Assembly (NCBI GenBank): GCA_019313095.1
Contig: JAFDBU010000068.1
Location: 1-11,495 of the forward strand
Length of the DNA: 11,495 nt
Source of the DNA: Deltaproteobacteria bacterium
GTDB taxonomy: Bacteria > Desulfobacterota > Desulfobulbia > Desulfobulbales > BM004
Direction: 5' to 3'
Shown: in pieces, positions 6,643-11,495 of the stretch
Layout: each line of letters opens with the position of its first letter
How positions within the stretch are numbered: the stretch's first letter is position 1
Translations under genes and position numbers: made by a program
Notes under the pieces: generated by a model
Database searches by the model: none
What the model was told of the DNA's origin: nothing
Seen by the model: only the letters and a program-made list of their open reading frames with translations

Positions 6643-6858
6643 TCAGGAAAAACCGGATTTAGAGGAACAACCTGAAAGAGCTCCAGCCGGTGCACCACTG
6701 CTGCTTCCGGCCATGCGGCTTGAGAACGAAGAAATCTGCTTCTCCACATTTTTGCTTTCACACTTTTTGCAGACAACGTTGTCGGCATCAGATACTGATG
6801 AAACAAAGGTTTCAAAAACTGTCTCACAATCCTTACATCGATATTCGTAAATAGGCAT
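6643..6858 (-). CDS. FmdB-family zinc-ribbon protein
   Basis: A 71-residue small protein of the FmdB/CxxC_CxxC regulatory-type zinc-ribbon family. It opens with the family signature MPIYEYRCKDCETVFE and has two CxxC pairs (C8/C11 and C30/C33), about 18 residues apart, that should bind one Zn2+. The second half (from about residue 43) is a low-complexity Ser/Gly/Ala tail, common in this family, with one extra Cys (C64). FmdB was named from a methylotroph formamidase cluster, where a regulatory role was suggested; the function here is unknown. The start is firm: an AGGAG (plus-strand 6865-6869) lies six bases upstream of the ATG, and a clear promoter lies just beyond. The gene is monocistronic between that promoter and the 6566-6603 terminator. 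Confidence 0.92.
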   Translation of the reverse strand: MPIYEYRCKDCETVFETFVSSVSDADNVVCKKCESKNVEKQISSFSSRMAGSSSGAPAGALSGCSSKSGFS

Positions 6859-6897
6859 TTTTCACTCCTGTAATGGTTTTCCCGTCAGGGTAGGATG

Positions 6898-6926
6898 AAT
6901 ATAAGCATGCCTTTTCCCATAGTCAA
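6898..6926 (-). promoter_or_regulatory. Promoter of the FmdB-family gene
   Basis: On the minus strand TTGACT (plus-strand 6921-6926) and TATATT (6898-6903), each matching consensus at five of six bases, are separated by exactly 17 bp. Transcription should start near 6891, giving a leader of about 33 bases that contains the AGGAG. This is one of the best promoters in the window. Confidence 0.65.
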
Positions 6927-7095
6927 CCCATCCAATTTTTATTGCCAATGAAGCTTTCCCAGGAGAACAGCGCAGACCTCAGGCGGCGGTGAATGTACCC
7001 TTACTTTTAAAGGTATAAACGGTCATTGTTTCTAGCCGGAAATTATTTTAAAAAACTATGCTGCATTTTCTCAAAAATTTATCTATTAATAGTGC

Positions 7096-7902
7096 ATGAG
7101 AGATAAGGCCGACACAGACATGCATGCGGCGATCAGCCGATTTCTGCAATACCATAAATCTCTTGGTATTAGTGGTTATCCGCGCACCGGGATGCTTGAG
7201 CGTTTTCTGGCCGGGCACCAGGAGAACGAAAAGCCGCTGCCGGAAAGCCCGAAACGCAGAATTAAGGAGAAATTCTCCAAGCCGGCAGAACAAAAACATG
7301 TCTTCGATCCCTGCCTGTCAGCAAAGGCCACACTCCAGGATGTACGAGAGGAGCTTGGCGACTGTCAGCGATGTCCTCTAAGGGAAACAAGGACTCATAT
7401 AGTTTTCGGCCAGGGGCCTGTTTCGGCAAAACTTATGATAGTTGCTGATGCACCCGACAGCAATGATGACCAGAAAAGTCTGCCGCTTAGCGGATTAGCC
7501 GGCGAACTTCTGGATAAAATGCTGGCGGCAATCAACTTATCCCGGGATGATGCCTATATCACCACGCTGGTCAAATGTTTTCCAGGTACAAATGCGAAGC
7601 CACGCGAAAACGAAATCAAGACCTGCCTCCCTTTTCTTTTCAGACAGATTGAGATCATCTGTCCAACTGTCATATGTACGTTGGGCATGCTGTCCTCCCA
7701 AACATTGCTTCATTCCCGCAAATCACTTTTCCAACTGCGCGGCCGTTTCTATAATTTCAACGATCAGTGCACCAACGAACTGAAAAATAAAATAGTCATC
7801 ATGCCCTCACTGCATCCATCACTTCTTCTGGAAAACGTTGATCTCAAAAAAGCAAGCTGGAAAGATCTGCAGTTAATCCAAAAAAAACTGGAAGAATCTT
7901 GA
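7096..7902 (+). CDS. Iron-sulfur uracil-DNA glycosylase family protein (family 4-like, altered motif)
   Basis: A 268-residue protein whose C-terminal 185 residues match the family 4/5 uracil-DNA glycosylase fold, which removes uracil from DNA to start base-excision repair. The four cluster cysteines are all present: CQRC (C90, C93), VKC (C161) and EIKTC (C177), giving the expected C-x2-C and C-x15-C spacing. Other family landmarks are LSGLAGELLDKML, AYITTLVKCFPG, LRGRFY, and the second active-site motif as SLHPS (H240). The first active-site motif, usually GEAPG..ED, reads ADAPDSNDD (117-125). The catalytic-loop Glu and final Gly are thus replaced, so activity is uncertain. Residues 1-70 are an extra N-terminal region that opens with a helix-like segment (SRFLQYHKSLGI) and becomes Lys/Pro-rich. 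No clear ribosome binding site marks ATG 7096; ATG 7120 is an alternative. It stands alone upstream of moxR with 112 bases between. Confidence 0.85.
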   Translation: MRDKADTDMHAAISRFLQYHKSLGISGYPRTGMLERFLAGHQENEKPLPESPKRRIKEKFSKPAEQKHVFDPCLSAKATLQDVREELGDCQRCPLRETRTHIVFGQGPVSAKLMIVADAPDSNDDQKSLPLSGLAGELLDKMLAAINLSRDDAYITTLVKCFPGTNAKPRENEIKTCLPFLFRQIEIICPTVICTLGMLSSQTLLHSRKSLFQLRGRFYNFNDQCTNELKNKIVIMPSLHPSLLLENVDLKKASWKDLQLIQKKLEES

Positions 7903-8014
7903 CATGAGCCGTTTTCTTCCATATTTTCAGCAATGAAAATTCATAAAGCTTCTGTCAGTGTCAGCATATTTGCCTGCTGATAATATCTCAAATCTTTAAT
8001 AGGTAGGAATGCAA
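7903..8014 (+). promoter_or_regulatory. Leader of the moxR operon: two small hairpins and the deciding ribosome binding site
   Basis: AGGTAGGA at 8001-8008 lies six bases before ATG 8015 and abuts ATG 8009, so 8015 is the better moxR start. Upstream are a 7-bp AT-rich stem with a GCAA tetraloop (7923-7940) and a 6-bp stem, TCAGCA/TGCTGA (7961-7966/7975-7980), preceded by the direct repeat TGTCAGTGTCAG. Neither has a T-run, so neither is a good terminator for the glycosylase gene. The two genes might be cotranscribed, or the second stem followed by GATAAT may mark a weak promoter. Confidence 0.45.
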
Positions 8015-9004
8015 ATGTCTGTTGATGTTATCCAGTTACGCGAAATAGTAGAAAAAGAGCTTACCGTTTTGAACCGGGTCCGTGAAGAGATCGGTAAGGT
8101 CATTGTCGGCCAGACAGCACTTATTGATCGTTTGCTGATTGCTTTACTCTGCAACAACCATGTTCTCATCGAAGGCGTACCCGGTCTGGCCAAAACCCTG
8201 ACTATAACAACACTGGCCAGGACCATCCAGGCCTCATTCCAGAGGATCCAGTTTACGCCCGACCTGCTTCCCGGTGATCTTATCGGCACCCTGATCTACA
8301 ATCCCAAAACAGGAGATTTCACCACCCGCAAAGGACCGATATTTGCCAATATCATTCTGGCTGATGAAATCAACCGGGCCCCTGCCAAAGTCCAGAGCGC
8401 CCTGCTCGAAGCCATGCAGGAACGCCAGATAACCATCGGTGATCAAAGTTTTGCACTTGATGATCCTTTCATGGTCCTTGCGACCCAGAATCCCATAGAA
8501 CAGGAAGGTACATATCCCCTCCCCGAAGCCCAGGTTGACCGCTTCATGTTCAAGCTGCTGATCAGCTATCCCAGTAAAAATGAAGAACAGCAGATCCTGA
8601 AGCGTATGGCCGGGCGAACGGATACCATACCGGTGCATGCAATTATATCCCCATCTGATATCAGTCGAATCCGTGAAGTGACCGGGGCCATCTACATGGA
8701 TGAAAAAATCGAGGAGTATATCCTCAACCTTGTTGCCGCCACTCGTGACCCAGGTTTATGCAAACTGGACATCAGCGATCTCATCCGCTACGGCGCCTCG
8801 CCGCGGGCCACAATTTTTCTGGCCCATGCTGCCAAGGCTAATGCACTTCTTGCTGGACGAGGCTATGTTACACCCCAGGATGTCAAATCAATTGCCCCTG
8901 ATATTCTGCGTCACAGGGTTATTGTCACCTACGAGGCTGAAGCTGAAGAAATGAACAGCGATGACATTGTAAAACAGATCCTCGACAACGTTGAAGTACC
9001 GTGA
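8015..9004 (+). CDS. MoxR-family AAA+ ATPase
   Basis: A 329-residue cytoplasmic AAA+ ATPase of the MoxR group, chaperone-like proteins that use ATP to activate or assemble partner complexes, usually ones with VWA domains. From ATG 8015, Walker A is GVPGLAKT at 54-61 and Walker B is IILADEINRAP with the catalytic Glu at 118. Sensor 1 is in ATQNPIEQEGTYPLPEAQ (Asn at 159), and the lid-domain GASPRA motif is present near 265-272. All nucleotide-binding residues are intact and the length is typical (about 310-340). The start is set by AGGTAGGA six bases upstream; ATG 8009 would be too close to that site. Its TGA overlaps the GTG of the DUF58 gene in the sequence GTGA, indicating translational coupling and a two-gene operon. 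It most likely acts on that DUF58 partner. Confidence 0.95.
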   Translation: MSVDVIQLREIVEKELTVLNRVREEIGKVIVGQTALIDRLLIALLCNNHVLIEGVPGLAKTLTITTLARTIQASFQRIQFTPDLLPGDLIGTLIYNPKTGDFTTRKGPIFANIILADEINRAPAKVQSALLEAMQERQITIGDQSFALDDPFMVLATQNPIEQEGTYPLPEAQVDRFMFKLLISYPSKNEEQQILKRMAGRTDTIPVHAIISPSDISRIREVTGAIYMDEKIEEYILNLVAATRDPGLCKLDISDLIRYGASPRATIFLAHAAKANALLAGRGYVTPQDVKSIAPDILRHRVIVTYEAEAEEMNSDDIVKQILDNVEVP

Positions 9005-9885
9005 TCCCGAAGGAACTGGCAAAAAAAATACGCTACATCCAGATTTACACCAGCAAAGCGGTCAATGATGTTCTGGCGGGTGAATACCATAGTGTGTTCA
9101 AAGGACAGGGCATGGAGTTTGATGAGGTGCGCAGTTACCAGCCGGGTGATGATATCCGCACCATAGACTGGAATGTTACAGCCCGCACCGGACATCCTTA
9201 TGTAAAAAGATATGTTGAAGAAAGGGAAATCACGGTTTTTTTCCTGGTCGACCTTTCGGGTTCCGGCTCATTTGGCAGCAGCGGCAAAATTAAAAATGAA
9301 ATTGCTGCTGAATTCTGTGCCCTGCTTGCCTTTTCAGCCATCAAGAACAATGACAAGGTCGGCCTCATCATATTTACTGATACCATTGAACTGTTCATTC
9401 CCCCGGCCAAGGGCACCTCACATGTCCTGCGTTTAATTCGTGAACTCCTCTGTTTTGATTCCGATAAAAAACGGCAAAGTGCGGGGACCGATATAACTCT
9501 GGCGCTTGATTATCTTGGCCGTGTCATGCATAAACGGGGAGTGGTTTTTCTGGTCTCCGATTTTCTTGATCAGGGTTTTGAAAAACAATTAGGGGTCCTG
9601 GCTCGAAGGCATGATCTCATCGGGGTGACTGTCACCGACCCACGGGAGCAAACACTACCTGACGTTGGACTTCTTGAGATACAGGATGCTGAAACAGGCG
9701 AAATAGTGATTATTGATACCGGAAGCAAAGAAGTGCGAAGCAGGTATGAACAGATTGCCGACGGCAGAGACCGGCAGCTCGGCACTCTTTTTAAATCCAT
9801 GGGGGTTGATCGTATCAGACTTTATACAGATCGCGATTACGTCCTAGACCTGGTGAAATTCTTCACGCAGAGAATGAAGAAATAA
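9001..9885 (+). CDS. DUF58 domain protein (VWA-like partner of MoxR)
   Basis: A 294-residue protein without membrane segments. The DUF58 core spans about 27-75: GEYHSVFKGQGMEFDEVRSY, then QPGDDIRTIDWNVTART and HPYVKRYVEERE. A VWA-type fold follows with an intact metal site: DLSGSGS (D84, S86, S88), T163 in AGTDI, and D187 in VSDF. The start is GTG 9001, overlapping the moxR stop by four bases; no other start fits as well. DUF58 proteins nearly always sit directly after moxR and are thought to be handled by the ATPase, with links to envelope stress and surface processes in several bacteria, but the biochemical role is unsettled. Here the pair stands alone: the transglutaminase-like, BatA/BatB VWA or TPR membrane genes that often follow are absent, and a bidirectional terminator comes next. 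Length is normal for the short, soluble DUF58 class. Confidence 0.94.
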   Translation: MIPKELAKKIRYIQIYTSKAVNDVLAGEYHSVFKGQGMEFDEVRSYQPGDDIRTIDWNVTARTGHPYVKRYVEEREITVFFLVDLSGSGSFGSSGKIKNEIAAEFCALLAFSAIKNNDKVGLIIFTDTIELFIPPAKGTSHVLRLIRELLCFDSDKKRQSAGTDITLALDYLGRVMHKRGVVFLVSDFLDQGFEKQLGVLARRHDLIGVTVTDPREQTLPDVGLLEIQDAETGEIVIIDTGSKEVRSRYEQIADGRDRQLGTLFKSMGVDRIRLYTDRDYVLDLVKFFTQRMKK

Positions 9886-9987
9886 AGAGAGGTTTAAGGG
9901 AAAAAATATAATCAGACTGATCTTTCACCCATATTTTCTGCACCAGTAAATAAACAGCTGACCATCTTTTGATTTGCAGGTATTCAA

Positions 9988-10022
9988 ATGAAAACCCGCA
10001 CTTTTCAGGCGCGAGTTTTCAT
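9988..10022. terminator. Bidirectional intrinsic terminator between the DUF58 and YSC84 genes
   Basis: ATGAAAACCCGC (9988-9999) pairs with GCGAGTTTTCAT (10011-10022), a 12-base stem with one mismatch and an 11-base loop. The GC-rich part is flanked by AAAA on one side and TTTT on the other, so either strand reads as stem plus U-tract. It serves the DUF58 gene ending at 9885 and the oppositely oriented YSC84 gene ending at 10040. The 9886-9987 stretch before it holds no gene. Confidence 0.72.
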
Positions 10023-10039
10023 TATGCGTTTGTCAATCT

Positions 10040-10612
10040 TTATCGTACAATCTTGGTAAACTTGGAGCCTTCAAGGGTCAGATTGTACATAAGCCCCTTA
10101 TTGCCGAAAACAAAGCCGACAATCGGGTCCTGGATATTGGTGGTATCAATCGAGCCGCCTGTGCCAAGTTCGATAAAAGCCACAGAGCCGTCAACTCCTG
10201 CTTCCCAGCCTGCACTTTCACGAAATTTTTTCAGCGCATCTTTCTGCATGAATACAATGATCACCCTTTTTGACTGGGCTCCAAGCTGAAAACCTATGGA
10301 AGCCGCTGCGGTATTGTAGTAATCAACCGTCTTGCCCCCTATACGCAGGGCACCCTCACCATATTCACCGCCGATTCCGAAACCTGCCTTTAAAACACTG
10401 GGAAAAACCAGTACGCCTTTGGCGCTTTTCAAAAACTCTTTGGCCCCCCTTACGTCCTGGTGAAACTGTTCCAGGGCCACATCTACGCTGATGTCAATCT
10501 CTTTTGCCGATTTTGCAAAAGCCATACTCGAACTGATAATAAATATAACCAGTAGAAATAAAAACTTCGCTGTCCGGAACATTCTTCCATTTTCACGTAG
10601 ATATTTTTCCAT
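10040..10612 (-). CDS. YSC84-like (SYLF domain) secreted lipid-binding protein
   Basis: A 190-residue protein with a signal peptide: a basic n-region (MEKYLRENGRMFRTAK), the hydrophobic core FLFLLVIFIISSSM, and likely cleavage after AFA at residue 33. The mature part is a YSC84/SYLF domain: KEFLKSAKGVLVFPSVLKAG, GIGGEYGEGALRIGGKTVDYYN, GFQLGAQSKRVIIVFM, and a GSVAFIELGTGGSIDT segment, ending FVFGNKGLMYNLTLEGSKFTKI. SYLF domains bind phosphoinositides in eukaryotes. Bacterial homologues are exported with no firm role, so 'lipid-binding' is by family only. ATG 10612 is chosen because GAGG lies five bases before it and a good promoter ends just upstream. A TTG at 10636 would sit at the promoter's -10 edge, and ATG 10582 would leave a shorter but still workable signal peptide. 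The gene is monocistronic. Confidence 0.9.
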   Translation of the reverse strand: MEKYLRENGRMFRTAKFLFLLVIFIISSSMAFAKSAKEIDISVDVALEQFHQDVRGAKEFLKSAKGVLVFPSVLKAGFGIGGEYGEGALRIGGKTVDYYNTAAASIGFQLGAQSKRVIIVFMQKDALKKFRESAGWEAGVDGSVAFIELGTGGSIDTTNIQDPIVGFVFGNKGLMYNLTLEGSKFTKIVR

Positions 10613-10638
10613 TTGAACCTCAGCTAAAATCACCAAGT

Positions 10639-10666
10639 ATAATATCGTGAAAGTTTAATTTGTTAA
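10639..10666 (-). promoter_or_regulatory. Promoter of the YSC84-like gene
   Basis: On the minus strand TTAACA (plus-strand 10661-10666) and TATTAT (10639-10644), each five of six to consensus, are 16 bp apart. The transcript should start near 10632, only about 20 bases before ATG 10612. This rules against the upstream TTG start. The rest of the intergenic stretch up to 10909 is AT-rich and shows no gene or clear terminator; AACAG/CTGTT at about 10893-10904 has too small a loop. Confidence 0.6.
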
Positions 10667-10909
10667 TATATACAGTTGCAGCTTAACTCGAAGCAGGGAT
10701 CTCATTCAAAGCCGGTCTATCACTAATACAACCGATTTCCGACATAGGCATTATAGTGCAAAAAATGCTTGCCGTAACCTTCAGAAACTGCAGAAATCTT
10801 TTCGTCCTTATTATACCTGGAGAGGCATATTAAAACTAATCTGATTTTTATAAGTTGGTTTTATTAAACTTCCTTATTGTTATTATAAATAATTAACAGT
10901 GCTGTTCTT

Positions 10910-11495
10910 TTAGACCTGACCGCGAAAAAACCAGCCGATCATGAGTAAGCCCATGGCTGCTACCCAACTGCCGGCAACCCGGACAACAATCCTGGTCCAT
11001 GGGGGCTTTAATGATAGGACACAGGCAGATACAATGGCAACCAGCACAAAGAGGGCAGCCATGATGCCGAGCAGGCCCAGGCCTGCCGGACCTGTTTTCA
11101 GGGCTATGCCATTGAAAAAGCCGTGCATGATGCCGACAGCTATTGCTAAAACAGTGAAGGCATTTGAAGGCAGGCGCAGATCGGCAGCGATAAGTATGCC
11201 GACAAGGAGAAACGAAAAGGCAGATACAGTAAAAACGGGCATTGTATCAGCAGCAAGTCCTATGAATCCACCAAGCAGCCAGGCAGCGGGAAAGAAAAAC
11301 AGGGCTCTTTTCCCGGGCACTCTGCCACGCAGTCCGGCATAAAGCGCTACAGCCAGGGCCGGCACCAGGTCTTCGGGTGTCAGCAGCAGGTGACCGATGC
11401 CGTCATAGACCGGGCCCATGCCTGTGGTTACCAGGTGGGCAGACGCATCTGCAGGCAGAAGCACGACTGCTGAAAGAGTAGAGCCTAACAATATA
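10910..11495 (-). CDS. HupE/UreJ-like membrane protein, 5' partial
   Basis: A hydrophobic protein with about six membrane segments, related to HupE/UreJ nickel permease-accessory proteins of hydrogenase and urease clusters. The visible N-terminus is the core of a signal peptide (LLGSTLSAVVLLPADASA) with likely cleavage just before His. The family-type motif HLVTTGMGPVYDGIGHLLLTPED follows, with two His and an Asp that could bind metal, and a later MHGFFNGIA segment adds a third His. Membrane segments fall at about 41-56, 66-82, 86-104, 112-129, 136-160 and 166-188, counted from the TTG at 11491. That TTG is the first in-frame start inside the window, but the frame is still open at the edge and the positively charged start of the signal peptide is missing. 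The real start is therefore probably a little beyond 11495. Ni2+ transport is a family guess; no hydrogenase or urease gene is in view. Confidence 0.82.
   Translation of the reverse strand, partial: ILLGSTLSAVVLLPADASAHLVTTGMGPVYDGIGHLLLTPEDLVPALAVALYAGLRGRVPGKRALFFFPAAWLLGGFIGLAADTMPVFTVSAFSFLLVGILIAADLRLPSNAFTVLAIAVGIMHGFFNGIALKTGPAGLGLLGIMAALFVLVAIVSACVLSLKPPWTRIVVRVAGSWVAAMGLLMIGWFFRGQV

Overview
The window looks like ordinary chromosomal DNA from a Gram-negative bacterium of moderate GC content, possibly a Desulfobacterota-type lineage. That placement is an inference from gene style: a PAS-GGDEF protein, an FmdB-type zinc ribbon, a divergent iron-sulfur uracil-DNA glycosylase, a MoxR-DUF58 pair, a YSC84 protein and a HupE-like protein. 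No rRNA or tRNA gene, CRISPR array, transposase or phage gene was seen. Most genes are single or paired units on alternating strands, and many have a recognisable sigma70-like promoter or terminator.

Left part (1-3664): the 3' end of a D-Ala-D-Ala ligase (ddl, + strand), then a PAS-GGDEF diguanylate cyclase (+). This converges, with 17 bp between, on seryl-tRNA synthetase (serS, - strand). A 310-bp divergent control region separates serS from tatC (+), which has only a TTG start available. The control region holds a good -35/-10 pair for each direction and a 14-bp perfect dyad.

Middle part (3722-6858): a secreted-domain MscS-type mechanosensitive channel (-), a DUF523/TudS-like cysteine protein (-), a divergent FtsB/DivIC-like cell-division protein (+), and an FmdB-family zinc-ribbon protein (-). 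A strong hairpin terminator lies between the last two.

Right part (7096-11495): an iron-sulfur (family 4-like) uracil-DNA glycosylase with an altered catalytic motif and an N-terminal extension (+). Next is a two-gene operon of MoxR AAA+ ATPase and DUF58 protein with a GTGA overlap (+), closed by a bidirectional terminator. Then come a secreted YSC84-like protein (-) with a well-formed promoter that fixes its start, and a HupE/UreJ-like membrane protein (-) cut by the window end.

Functionally these are mostly independent housekeeping and envelope functions: cell-wall precursor synthesis, protein export, septation, osmotic safety, translation, DNA repair and c-di-GMP signalling. Only MoxR and DUF58 clearly act together, as a chaperone-like ATPase with its VWA-type partner. 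I found no convincing new multi-gene system. The points most worth checking are the bare MoxR-DUF58 pair, the altered glycosylase motif, the tatC start region with its overlapping short ORF, and the channel's extracytoplasmic N-terminal domain.
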